Of a stretch of 64,000 nt of DNA, positions 34,561 to 46,433 are shown piece by piece. Under the pieces are notes generated by a model. It was not told where the DNA came from and did no database searches. It saw only the letters and a program-made list of their open reading frames with translations. The stretch is from Lepus europaeus (Eukaryota > Chordata > Mammalia > Lagomorpha > Leporidae). The stretch is taken from NCBI RefSeq assembly GCF_033115175.1, contig NC_084840.1, positions 75,655,179-75,719,178 of the forward strand. Direction: 5' to 3'. The position numbers were made by a program, and so were the translations under genes. The stretch's first letter is position 1. Every line of letters begins with the position of its first letter.

Positions 34561-35120
34561 ATTGTCAGAAAGAGATATATATATATACTTCATCATATTA
34601 ATTGCAGCACTGTCCTAAATAGCCAAGATATGGAATCAACAAATATGTTCATCATATTTTTATTGTCACAAAGTAATATATGCTTCATCAAATTAATCAC
34701 AGCACTGTTCAAAATGGCCAAGATATGGAATTAACAAAGATTCCATCATGAATGGATAAAGAAGTTGTGAGATACACACACACATACACACACAGCCAAG
34801 GAAATATTAGTGAGCCATATAAAATAATAAAATACTGCAATTTGTACCAAAATGGGTGGGACTGGAGGACATAATCTTAAGTGAAGTCAGGCAGATACAG
34901 AAAGACAAATACCATTTGTTTGTCTTCATGTGTGAGAGCTATAAAAGAATCCTTTTCTGAAAGTGGAATGGTGACTACTAGAGCCTTGTAGGATTTGAGG
35001 GGATAGAGTTTGGAGTCACTGTGCACTTGCTCCCTATGTAGGGCATCTGTCCTTAATGCGTTTTACTATGAGAATTTACAGCAACACTAGTCTTCAAACA
35101 GTACTTTACACTGTGTATGT
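34561..35120 (+). mobile_element. Old LINE-1 3' end
   Basis: ORF2 C-terminal phrases 'agccaagatatggaatcaac' (twice, an internal local duplication at about 34615 and 34720) and 'aaatgggtgggactggagg'. A 3' UTR follows ('gtcactgtgcacttgctccc'). Confidence 0.78.
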
Positions 35121-35139
35121 CTGTTTGGGTGCAAGCTAC

Positions 35140-35260
35140 TCAAGTATATAAAAATATAAGTATATATAAGATATATATATACATACATATACATATATAT
35201 GATGTGTATATATACATCTTAAAGTTAGCATATATATACATATATATATGCTAAGTCTTA
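35140..35260. repeat. (TA)n-rich microsatellite
   Basis: Imperfect TATATA/CATACA run after the L1 3' end. Confidence 0.85.
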
Positions 35261-35322
35261 TTCATAACCCATGTCCTTTCTCAGATTCTATAACCTGAAA
35301 GCATATATAAAGAATAAAACTT

Positions 35323-35639
35323 GGCGCCAGTGCTATGGTGTAGTGGGTAAAGCCATTGTCTTCAATGCCGCATCCCATGTGGGCACTATATGATTCAAAT
35401 CAGCTGCTCCATTTCCTATCCAGCTCCCTCCTGGTGACCTGGGAAAGCAGTAAAAGATGGCCCAAGTGCTTGGGTTCCTTCACCCATGTGGGAGATCCAG
35501 AAGAAGCTCCTGGTTCCCACCTTTGCATTGGACCAGCTCCAGTCATTGCAGCAATTTGGGGAGTGACCCAGAGGATTGCAGACCTCTCTCTGTCTGTAAC
35601 TCTGCCTCTCAAATAAATAAATCATTCAAAATAAAAAAA
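35323..35639 (+). mobile_element. CSINE with 10-bp target-site duplication
   Basis: Head 'ggcgccagtgctatggtgta', tail 'caaataaataaatcatt' and poly-A. Direct repeat aataaaactt at 35313-35322 and 35640-35649. Confidence 0.9.
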
Positions 35640-35703
35640 AATAAAACTTTTATTTGGTATAAATTCTTTCCAACAAAGGGATTTGGTCTCTACATTCTCC
35701 TTT

Positions 35704-36056
35704 TTTAAAGATTTACTTATTTATTTATTTTTATTATTTATTTATTTATTTAAAAGGCAGAGTTATACAGAGAGAGAAGGAGAAGCAGAGAGAGAGAGGT
35801 CTTCCTTCCGCTGGTTCACTACCCAATTGGCTGCAATGGCTGGAGCTGCGCTGATCCGAAGCCAGGAGCCAGGAGCTTCTTCCGGGTCTCCTAGACAGGT
35901 ACAGGGGCCCAAGGATTTGGACCATCATCCATTGCTTTCCCAGGCCATAGCAGAGAGCTGGATCAGAAGTGGAGCAGCCGGGACTTAAACCAGTGCCCAT
36001 ATGGGATTTTGGCACTGTAGGCAGCGGCTTTACCTGCTACACAACAGCGCCAGCCC
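35704..36056 (-). mobile_element. CSINE
   Basis: Reverse-oriented. Expanded (ATTT)n tail at the left and 'acaacagcgccagcccc' at the right. Confidence 0.88.
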
Positions 36057-36275
36057 CCTCCTTTGTTTTTAAATGTCTATGTCCTAAGACATTTTCACCC
36101 TCTGAATTGAGATTTCAATATTTTATTTAAAAAAAGGCAGAGAAACTTTCAAGTATTTCTGACCATGAGTCTTGAATTTGGTAAAAGCCATATTTTTTCC
36201 CATAAGAAAAGATGAAACAAAAATTAAGCAAACTTATTGAAATGAGAAAGAAAAGTATGTTTTATTGTTTTTAAA

Positions 36276-36663
36276 AAATTTTTGTTTATTTCATTTTTCA
36301 TGTTTATTTATTTGAAATGCAGAGTTACAAAAAGAGAGAGAGAGCAGAAGAGACAGACACAGAGAGAGAGAGAGACAGAGAGAGACAGAGAGAGAGAGAG
36401 ATTTTCCATCCACTGGCTCTTTCCCCAGTGGCCACAATGATAGGGCCTAGGTCAGGCTAAAATCATGAGCCAGGAATTCCTTCCAGATCTCCCACTTGGG
36501 TGGCAGGGATCCACGTACTTGCACCATATTCCAGTGCTTTTCCAGGTGCGTTACATCGTAAGGATCTTGATAGGGATAACAGCAGCCAGGACTCAAATCC
36601 ATACTCATATGGGATTTTGGCATCTCAGGAGGCAGCTTGATCTTCTGCACTACAACATTTGCT
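36276..36663 (-). mobile_element. Older CSINE with GA-rich expansion
   Basis: Reverse-oriented. 'gtttatttatttgaaatgcag' at the left, (GA)n at about 36331-36401, diverged head 'ctgcactacaacatttgctc' at the right. Confidence 0.78.
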
Positions 36664-36717
36664 CTTATTTATTTTAAAGGCAGTGTAACAAAGAGAGATG
36701 AAGAATAGAGGGAGAGA

Positions 36718-36757
<40 letters not shown>

Positions 36758-36950
36758 ATCCATCCACTGACTCATTCCTCAAATGGCTTCAATGGCCAGG
36801 GCTGGGCCAGGTCAAAACCAAGGGCCTGGAACTCTGTCTTGATCTCCCTTGTAGATGGCAGGTGAGCAAGCATTCAAGCCATCTTCGGCTGCTTTCCCAG
36901 ATGCATTAACAGATGGTGGCTTAGCTTGCTGTGCCACAACATCAGCCTCA
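36664..36950 (-). mobile_element. Older CSINE, internally deleted
   Basis: Reverse-oriented. 'ttatttattttaaaggcag' at the left, (GA)n at about 36719-36755, 'gctgtgccacaacatcagcc' at the right. Part of the middle is missing. It abuts the previous SINE. Confidence 0.75.
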
Positions 36951-37279
36951 TAGGCAGTATTCCTGAAAATTATTTTTTTTAATTTTTCCAGTGTATAATT
37001 CCTCTATCCTTCTAAGAAAATCTTTTTAAATTTTTTTTAATTTATTTAAAAGTAGAGTTACAAAGAGAGAGAATGAGAGTCAGAGAGAGAGAGAGAGGTC
37101 TTCCATACGCTGGTTCACTCCCCAATTGACCGCAACAGCTGGAGCTGTGCCGATCTGAAGCCAGTAGTCAGGAGTTTTTCCAGGTCTCTCACATGGTGCA
37201 GGTGTCCAAGAACTTGGACCATCTTCTACTACTTTCTCAGGCCATAGCAGAGAGTTGGATCTGAAGTGGAGCAACCGGG

Positions 37280-37799
37280 GGGGCAGAGCCAAGATGGCGG
37301 ATAGTGAGGACGTGCGCCCATAGTATGGAAAATAAAGTTTCATAAAAGTGGAATTACTGTAGCCTCAGGAAAAGATTCAAGAAAAAAACTGCAGAGGAAA
37401 CGCTTCCGGATCTAGTGGATGTGACACAGAGGACCTACAAGGAGCCCACCGCGTGGAAACCCAACCGCGGGAGCCGAGCCGGAAAATCTCCCCAGTGCGG
37501 GAACGAACGGGAGATAAGACAAAAGCCTCAAAAACGCGAGACATTAGTGGGGAAAGGCAGAGGCCCCTCCCTCCACTTGAGCAAAACAAAGAGCAGGCAC
37601 CATTTTACATATGTAAAGTGGCAATGAGTACAGATACTCAGTAACTTTGGGTGTAAGGTGAAACGTGAGAACACATTGAGAGCTGCATAAACTCTTTGTG
37701 TGGTCCCAGGGGTAGATCAAACGAATACTCACAGAGGCCAGATTTCAACTACCCTCAATTCCACTCAGCCATTCAGAATTACTTCCCAACTGAGTCCAA

Positions 37800-37830
<31 letters not shown>

Positions 37831-38009
37831 TCCAGCAAGGAGCAAGGTGAGTCACTTTTTGCACAGCCTTAAACCTGAAAAATCAAGCAGAGCTCTCTGG
37901 CCACACCCATCACAGCCTCTAAGGATCCATCAAAGCAGACAGTCCACTTAGAGGCATAGTATAACCAGAAAATATCAACAGAGGAAAAAAAAAACAAATT
38001 ATCTCCAAC
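37280..38009 (+). promoter_or_regulatory. L1 5' UTR / internal promoter
   Basis: Starts with the G-run and 'cagagccaagatggcgg' (37284-37300). This matches the YY1-type site that sets L1 transcription start in other mammals. A (GA)n run lies near 37810-37830. It ends just before the ORF1 ATG. Confidence 0.7.
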
Positions 38010-39044
38010 ATGCCAAACTACAAACGCAAAAACCGAGGTAACAAGAACAAGGAAGAAACTATGATGCCCCCAAATGAACAAGACACCCCAATTCAAGATT
38101 ATGAAGATGAAGAGATAGAGGAAATGCAAGAAGCAGATCTCAAAAAACTGATAAAACATTAAGAAGTTCTCAAAAACAAATTCTTGAACTACAGAAATCC
38201 TTAATGGACAAGATAGAAAATCTCTCTCATGAAAATGAAATATTAAGGAGGAATCAAAATGAAATGAAACAACTAGTAGAACAAGAAACTGTGATAGTGA
38301 CAAGAAACCTTAATGAAATGAAGAACTCAATAGATCAAATGACAAACACATTAGAGAGCCTTAAAAACAGAATGGGCGAAGCAGAAGAGAGAATATCAGA
38401 CTTAGAAGACAGACAACAGGAAAGGAAACAGTCAAATCAAAGAAAAGAAGAAGAAATCAGAAATCTAAAAGATAGTCAGTAATCTACAGGATACTATTAA
38501 AAAATCCAACATTCGGGTTCTAGGAGTTCCTGAAGGCATGGAAAGGGAGAAAGGATTAGAAGGCCTTTTTAGTGAGATACTAGCAGAAAATTTCCCAGGT
38601 TTGGAGAAGGACAGAGACATCCTAGTACAGGAAGCTCATAGAACCCCTAATAAACATGACCAAAAGAGATCCTCACCACGACACGTCGTAATCAAACTCA
38701 CCACAGTGAAACACAAAGAAAAGATCCTAAAATGTGCAAGAGAGAAACTCCAGATTACTCTCAGAGGATCTCCAATTAGACTCACAGCTGACTTCTCTTC
38801 AGAAACCCTACAAGCTAGGAGAGAATGGCGTGATATAGCCCAGGTACTAAGAGAGAAAAACTGCCAGCCCAGAATATTATATCCTGCAAAGCTCTCATTT
38901 ATGAATGAAGGTGAAATAAAGACCTTTCACAGCAAACAGAAATTGAAAGAAATTGTCGCCACTCATCCAGCCCTGCAAAAGATGCTTAAAGATGTGTTAC
39001 ATACAGAAACACAGAAACACGGTCACCAATATGAAAGAAGGTAA
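38010..39044 (+). pseudogene. L1 ORF1 (RNA-binding chaperone), frameshifted
   Basis: The ATG at 38010 opens a basic N-terminus. The frame stops at TAA 38160-38162 after 50 codons, where one base appears lost in 'aaaacattaagaag'. A second frame (from 38204) carries a heptad-rich coiled-coil segment with E-A-E-E-R-I-S-D-L-E-D and ends at about 38482. The third segment (38538-39044) holds the RRM and C-terminal domains (R-E-W-R-D-I, I-L-Y-P-A-K-L-S-F). Two frameshifts therefore separate otherwise well-kept domains. L1 ORF1 protein normally forms a trimeric RNA-binding complex with L1 RNA. Confidence 0.9.
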
Positions 39045-39112
39045 AGGAAGGAAACCTCACAGCAAAAGATCACAGGAATCTCAAACCATATATTAGAAAA
39101 TATCTTTGGCAA

Positions 39113-42100
39113 ATGGCAGGGCAAAATTACTCCTTCTCAATAGTCACATTGAATGTTAATGGCTTGAACTGTCCAGTTAAAAGACACCGATTGGCTGATT
39201 GGGTTAAGGAACAAAACCCATCTTTTTGCTGCTTACAAGAAACTCATCTTTCCAACAATGATCCATACAGGCTGAAAGTGAAAGGCTAGAAAAAGATATA
39301 CCATGCCAACAGAAATGAAAAAAGAGTGGGCGTAGCCATCTTAATATCAGACAACATAAACTTTACCACAAAAACTGTTAGGAGAGACAAAGAGGGGCAC
39401 TATTTAATGATTAAGCATCCATGCAACAGGAAGATACAACGATTATCAATGTATATGCACCTAATTACAGGGCACCAGCTTATTTAAAAGACTTGTTAAG
39501 GGACTTAAAGGGAGACTTAGACCCCAATACAATAGTACTGGGGGACTTCAATACTCCACTCTCAGAGATAGACAGATCAACAGGACAGAAGATCAACAAG
39601 GAGACAGTAGATTTAAATGACACTATAGCCCAAATGGACCTAACAGATATCTACAGAACATTTCATCCTACATCTAAAGACTTTACATTCTTCTCAGCAG
39701 TACATGGAACCTTCTCTAGGATTGACCACATACTAGCCAATAAAGCAAGTCTCAGCAAATTCAAAAGAATTAGAATCATATCATGCAGCTTCTCAGACCA
39801 CAAAGGAATGAAATTGGAAATTCGCAATCGGGAATCCCTAGAGCACGTGCAAACACAAGGAGATTGAACAACATGCTCCTGAATGAACAATGGGTCATAG
39901 AAGAAATTAAAAGAGAAATCAAAAATTTTCTGGAAGTAAATGAGGATAACAGCACAACATACCAAAACCTATGGGATACAACAAAAGCAGTGTTAAGAGG
40001 AAAGTTTATATCAATAGGTGCCTACATCAAGAAATTGGAAAGGCACCAAATAGATGAGCTTTCAAGTCATCTCAAGGATCCAGAAAATCTGCAGCAAACC
40101 AAACCCAAACCCAGTAGGAGAAGAGAAATAATTAAAATCAAAGAAGAAATCAACAGGATTGAATCCAAAAAAAAAACATTACAAAAAATCAGCCAAACAA
40201 AGAGCTGGTTTTTTGAAAAAATAAACAAAATTGACACCCCATTGGCCCAACTAACTAAAAAAAGAAGAGAAAAGACCCAAATCAATAGGATCAGAGATGA
40301 AAAGGGAAACATAACAACAGACACCACAGAAATAAAAAGAATCATCAGAAATTACTACAAGGACTTGTATGCCAGCAAACAGGGAACTCTATCAGAAATG
40401 GACAGATTCTTGGACACATACAACCTACCTAAATTGAGCCAGGAAGACATAGAAAACCTAAACAGACCCATAACTGACACAGAAATTGAAACAGTAATAA
40501 AGGACCTCCCAACAAAGAAAAGCCCAGGGCCAGATGGATTCACTGCTGAGTTCTACCAGACATTTAGAGAAGAACTAACTCCAATTCTTCTCAAACTATT
40601 CAGAGCAATCGAAAAAGACGGAATCCTCCCAAATTCTTTCTATGAAGCCACCATCACCTTAATTCCTAAGCCAGAAAAAGATGCAACATTGAAAGAGAAT
40701 TACAGACCAATATCCCTGATGAACATAGATGCAAAAATACTCAATAAAATTCTGGCCAATAGAATGCAGCAACACATCAGAAAGATCATCCACCCAGACC
40801 AAGTGGGATTTATCCCTGGTATGCAGGGATGGTTCAACATTCCCAAAACAATCAACCTAATACACTACATTAACAGACTGCAGAAGGAAAACCATATGAT
40901 TCTCTCAATAGACACAGAGAAAGCATTTGATAAAATACAACACCCTTTCATGATGAAAACTCTAAGCAAGCTGGGTATGGAAGGAACATTCCTCAATACA
41001 ATCAAAGCAATATATGAAAAATCTACAGCCAACATCCTATTAAATGGGGAAAAGTTGGAAGCATTTCCACTGAGATCTGGTACCAGACAGGGATGCCCAC
41101 TCTCACCACTGCTATTTAATATAGTTCTGGAAGTTTTAGCCAGAGTTATTAGGCAAGAAAAAGAAATTAAAGGGATACAAATCGGGAAAGAAGAACTCAA
41201 ACTATCCCTCTTTGCAGATGATATGATTCTTTATTTAGGGGACCCAAAGAACTCTACTAAGAGACTGCTGGAACTCATCGAAGAGTTTGGCAAAGTAGCA
41301 GGATATAAAATCAATGCACAAAAATCAACAGCCTTTGTATACACAGGCAATGCCACAGCTGAGGAAGAACTTCTAAGATCAATCCCATTCACAATAGCTA
41401 CAAAAACAATCAAATACCTTGGAATAAACTTAACCAAGGATGTTAAAGATCTCTACGATGAAAACTACAAAACCTTACAGAAAGAAATAGAAGAGGATAC
41501 CAAAAAATGGAGAAATCTTCCATGCCCATGGATTGGAAGAATCAATATCATCAAAATGTCTATTCTCCCAAAAGCAATTTATACATTCAATGCAATACCA
41601 ATCAACATACCAAAGACATTCTTCTCAGATCTGGAAAAAAGGATGCTGAAATTCATATGGAGACACAGAAGACCTCGAATAGCCAAAGCAATCTTGTACA
41701 ACAAAAACAAAGCCGGAGGCATCACAATACCAGATTTCAGGGCATACTACAGGGCAGTTGTTATCAAAACAGCATGGTACTGGTACAGAAACAGATGGAT
41801 AGACCAATGGAACAGAATAGAAACACCAGAAATCAATCCAAACATCTACAGCCAACTTATATTTGACCAAAGATCCAAATCTATTCCCTGGAATAAGGAC
41901 AGTCTATTCAATAAATGTTGCTGGGAAAATTGGATTTCCACGTGCAGAAGCTGGAAGCAAGACCCATACCTATCACCTTACACAAAAATTCACTCAACGT
42001 GGATTAAAGACTTAAATCTACGACCTGAAACCATCAAATTATTAGAGAGCATTGGAGAAACCCTGCAAGATATAGGCACAGGCAAAGACTTCTTGGAAAA

Positions 42101-42938
42101 GACTCCAGCAGCACAGGCAGTCAAAACCAAAATTAACATTTGGGATTGCATCAAATTGAGAAGTTTCTGTACTTCAAAAGAAACAGTCAGGAAAGTGAAG
42201 AGGCAACCAACAGAATGGGAAAAAATATTTGCAAACTATACTATAGATAAAGGGTTGATAACCAGAATCTACAAAGAAATCAAGAAAATCCACAACAACA
42301 AAACAAACAACCCACTTAAGAGATGGGCCAAGGACCTCAATAGACATTTTTCGAAAGAGGAAATCCAAATGGCCAACAGACACATGAAAAAATGTTCAAG
42401 ATCACTAGCAATCAGAGAAATGCAAATCAAAACCACAATGAGGTTCCATCTCACCCCGGTGAGAATGGCTCACATTCAGAAATCTACCAACAGCAGATGC
42501 TGGAGAGGATATGGGGAAAAAGGGACACTAACCCACTGTTGGTGGGAATGCAAACTGGTTAAGCCACTGTGGAAGTCAGTCTGGAGATTCCTCAGAAACC
42601 TGAACATAACCCTACCATACAACCCAGCCATCTCACTCCTTGGAATTTACCCAAAGGAAATTAATTTGGCAAATAAAAAAGCCATCTGTACCTTAATGTT
42701 TATTGCAGCTCAATTCACAATAGCTAAGACCTGGAACCAACCCAAATGCCCATCAACAGTAGACTGGATAAAGAAATTATGGGACATGTACTCCATAGAA
42801 TACTATACAGCAGTAAGAAACAACGAAACCCGGTCATTTGCAACAAGATGGAGGAATCTGGAAAACATCATGCTGAGTGAATTAAGCCAGTCCCAAAGAG
42901 ACAAATATTATTTGTTTTCCCTGATCGGTGACAACTGA
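39113..42938 (+). pseudogene. L1 ORF2 (endonuclease / reverse transcriptase), one stop and two frameshifts
   Basis: Starts at ATG 39113. The endonuclease domain keeps N-V-N-G-L-N, Q-E-T-H-L, G-D-F-N-T-P-L and S-D-H-K-G-M. A TAG at 39287-39289 replaces a Trp codon. The frame shifts near 39415 and again near 39835. From 39783 one open frame of 1051 codons runs to the stop at 42936-42938. It contains the reverse-transcriptase blocks ([10 protein letters not shown], the F-A-D-D catalytic motif at 41211-41222) and the Cys-rich C-terminus (T-H-C-W-W-E-C). The long frame lacks a natural start and most of the endonuclease. It is a transposon protein remnant, not a host gene. Confidence 0.93.
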
Positions 42939-43834
42939 GCACCAAAGGGGAAACCTGTTAAGTGAAATGGACACTATAAGAAACAATGACCTGATCAGCT
43001 CGTGTCCTGACTCTAGATGTACAATGTAATACTTTATCCTTTTTAGTATTTGTTGTTCTAGTACTAGTGGTTGAACTCTGTAATTAACACACAATTATTC
43101 TTAGGTGTTTAAATTTTAACTGAAAAGTGATCCCTGTTAAATCTAAGAGTGGAAAAAGAGAGGGAGGAGATGTACAATTTGGGACATGCTCAATCGGACT
43201 TGCCCCAAATGGTGGAGTTAGAAATGTGCCAGGGGATTCCAACACAATCCCATCAAGGTGGCAGGTACCAATGCCATCTCACTAGTCCAAGTGATCAACT
43301 TCAGCTCACAATTGATGGCTCTGATAGGTCTAAGAGTCAAAGGGATCACACAAACAAGACAAGTGTCTGCTAATACTAACTGATAGAATCAAAAAGGGAG
43401 AGAAGGATCCAACATGGGAAGCGGGATACACAGCAGACTCATAGAATGGCAGATGTCCTAAACAACACTCTGGCCTCAGAATCAGCCCTTAAGGCATTCA
43501 GATCTGGCTGAAGAGCCCATGAGAGTATTGTAGGCATGGAAAGCCAAGATACCATGGAAAAAAAAAGACCTAAATGAAAGATCTCTGTGAGTGAGATCCC
43601 AGTGGAAAGAACGGGGCCATCAAAGAAGGAGGTACCTTTCTCTGAAGGGAGGAGAGAACTTCCACTTTGACTATGACCCTATCGGAATAAGATCAAAGTC
43701 AGCGAACTCTAAAGGCTTCCATAGCCCTGGCAACTCATGACTAGAGCCTAGGGAGATTATTGACGCCATGAACAGGAGTGTCAAATTGTTAAGTCAGCAA
43801 CAGAAGTCACTGTGTACTTACACCCCATGTGGGA

Positions 43835-44215
43835 TCTGTCCTTAATGTGTTGTCTAATGTGAAGTGATGCTATAACTAGTACTGAAACAGTATTTTTATA
43901 CTTTGTGTTTCTGTGTGGGTACAAACTGATGAGGTCTTTACTAATTATATACTGAATTGATCTTCTGTATATAAAGATAATTGGAAATGAAAAAAACAAC
44001 CTGGTGTTAAATTGGAAATGGAATAGAAAATTAATTAATTTAAAAAAAAATCATGTAGGATTCTGTCTTTAATGTGCTGTACACTCTTATTTAATGCTAT
44101 AACTAGTACTCCAACGGTAGTTTTTTCACTTTGTGTTGCTATATGAGGCAAACTGTTGAAATCTTTACCTAATATATACTAAACTGATCTTCTGTATATA
44201 AAGAGAATTGAAAAT
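43835..44215 (+). repeat. Tandem module duplication in the L1 3' UTR
   Basis: Two diverged copies of about 150 bp (43835-43990 and 44065-44215) share 'ctataactagtact', 'tactttgtgtt' or 'cactttgtgtt', and 'gatcttctgtatataaaga'. They are joined by an AT-rich linker. The same arrangement is present on the minus strand at about 31300-31710; the L1 at 1-872 has one copy only. Confidence 0.85.
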
Positions 44216-44494
44216 GAATCTTTATGTGAACGGAAGGGGAGAGGGAGCGGGAAAGGGGAGGGTTGCGGGCGGGAGGGAAGTTATGGGAGGGGGGAAGCCA
44301 TTGTAACCCATAAGCTGTACTTTGGAAATTTATACTCATTATATAAAAGTTTAATAAATGAAAAAAAAATGCATAAAATCAGAACTACTGGCTCAAAAAA
44401 AAAAAAAAAGAAGTGGAGCAACCGGGACTTAAATCTGTGCCCATGTGGGATACTGGCATTGCAGGAGGCAGCTTTACCTGCTATGCCACAGCAC

Positions 44495-45139
44495 AAATCT
44501 GTGCTGGAGGCCCCAGGAAAATCTCAATTCAATTATCTGTGAAAAAGAGTTTCGTGCTAACTTCAGCAGTGAAATAGTTTTGATCACACACATTTCTGAA
44601 CGTCAGAGACATTGGCAAATGAGTAAATTTATAGGTTAACCTCAATTGAAATCTTTTCAAGGATATTTCCAAGGATTGTCAGACCAGCTGTAGTTGATGG
44701 GGAGTGAAACAGAGCTGTAGAATTAGATAACTCAATTTAAGACTAACACTTTAGCCAACTTTGTTGGTTTTCTTCACCTAATAGATTTTTTTTTTCTAAA
44801 TTTGGAAACTGGTCACTCCAGGTCAAAAATACCACCCTCCTTCTGAGTTTCTTTTGACCTGACCTATCCATAAGGTGTAGCCTCCCTTTACCTATGGTGG
44901 ATACAATATTCCAAGACCTCGAGTGGATGACTGATTCCATGGATATTATTCAATCCTATGTATACTTTATTCTTCCTTATATATACTGTATTAGTGATAC
45001 CTTCATTACTTTAAGTAAAATTCCTAAGAGAAGCTACTTTGAGGGAAGTAGGTTTCTTTTGTCTTAAATTTGGAGGTTCATATTCTAAGAGTGAGTGGGC
45101 CTATTTGTCAGCATCTGACAGTAGAACACATGTAGAGAG
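44495..45139. other. Unassigned sequence right of the full-length L1
   Basis: AT-rich, no exon or repeat recognised; short frames only. Confidence 0.4.
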
Positions 45140-46103
45140 GCTCACATAATCCTTTATCAGTTGCATAATTTGCAAATAATTTCTACTAATCTGTCATTTG
45201 CCTCTTTACTGTCCTGAGTGTATTTTTTCTCTTTTTTGCAGTACAGAAACTTCTAAATTTGACATAATCCTATTTGTTAATTTTGGCTTTGACTATCTAT
45301 GCCTCTGGAGATTTTTCCAAGAACTCTTTGTGCCAATGTCTTCCAGGGTGTCCCAATGCTCTCTAATAATTTAATGATGTTGGATCCTAGATTTAGATCT
45401 TTAGTCCACTTTGTGTGGATTTTTGTATAAGGTGTAAGATATTGGTCTTGCTTCATAGTTCTGCATGTGAAAATCCAGTTTTCCCAGCACCATTTGTTGA
45501 GGAGACTGTCTTTGCTAGAGGGATTGGTTTTAGCTCTTTGATCAAATATAAGTTGATTGAATGTGCTTGAATTGATTTCTGGCATTTCTATTCTGTTCCG
45601 TTCATCTATGCATCTGTTTTTGTACCAGTACCAGCTGTTTTGATTAAAACTATCTTGTAGTATGTCTTGAAATTTGGTATTGTGGTGCCTCTGGCTTTGC
45701 TCCTGTTGTATAAGATTGCTTTAGCTATTTGAGTTCTCCTATGTTTCCATATGAATTTCAGCACAATTTTTCTATATCTGAAAAGAATATCCTTGATATT
45801 TTCATTGGTATAGCATTAAATCTATGAATTGCTTTTGGAAGAATGGACATTGTGATTATGTTGATTCTTCCAATCCATGAACATGGAAGATTTTCCATTT
45901 TTTTGTATCTTCTTCTATTTCTTTATTTAATGTTTTGTAATTCTCATCATAGAAATCTTTGATATCCTTGGTTAAATTTATTCCAAGGTATTTGATTTTT
46001 TGGTAGCTATTGTGAATGGGATAGGTCTTAGAAATTCTTTCTCAGCCTTGGCATTGTCTGTGTATACAAAGGCATTGTCTGTGATTTTTGTGTATTGATT
46101 TTA

Positions 46104-46433
46104 TTTATTTTCTTGACAGGCAGAGTTAGACAGTGAGAGAGAGAGAGAGACAGAGAGAAAGGTCTTCCTTCTGTTGGTTCACCCCTCAAATGGCCACTAT
46201 GGCTGGTGCGCTGCGCTGATCCAAAGCCAGGAGCCAGTTACTCTCTCCTGGTCTCCCATGCGGGTGCAGGGCCCAAGCACTTGGGCCATCCACCACTGCA
46301 CTCCCAGGCCACAGCAGGGAGCTGAACTGGAAGAGGAGCAACCGGGAAAGAATCCAGGGCCCCAACCAGGACTAGAACCCGGGGTGCTGGTGCCGCAGGC
46401 AGAGGATTAGCCAAGTGAGCTGCGGCACCGGCC
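46104..46433 (-). mobile_element. CSINE with 15-bp target-site duplication
   Basis: Reverse-oriented. Exact repeats tgtgtattgatttta at 46089-46103 and 46434-46448. Inserted in antisense L1 ORF2. Confidence 0.93.

Larger units (their letters stand above)
37280..44409 (+). mobile_element. Full-length LINE-1 (about 7.1 kb), ORFs disabled
   Basis: The element is flanked by exact 17-bp direct repeats gaagtggagcaaccggg (37263-37279 and 44410-44426), so it inserted into a SINE. The parts in order are: 5' UTR 37280-38009, starting with a G-run and a ccaagatggcgg YY1-like site; ORF1 38010-39044, broken; ORF2 39113-42938, broken; and a 3' UTR from 42939 with a duplicated module and G-rich tract. It ends in two A-runs (44361-44369 and 44395-44409) separated by 25 non-L1 bases. 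The full 5' end and perfect repeats point to a fairly young copy. The stop and frameshifts mean it cannot mobilise itself. Confidence 0.95.
37022..44494 (-). mobile_element. CSINE split by the full-length L1
   Basis: Reverse-oriented SINE. The tail and body are at 37022-37279 and the head side at 44427-44494 ('atctgtgcccatgtggg' to 'gctatgccacagcac'). The L1 lies between. Confidence 0.88.

Noticed and set aside
39783..42938. A 1051-codon open frame, the longest in the window, as a host gene
   Set aside because: It is L1 ORF2 (reverse-transcriptase FADD motif, Cys-rich end) inside an element with target-site duplications. The first codons are an out-of-frame accident.
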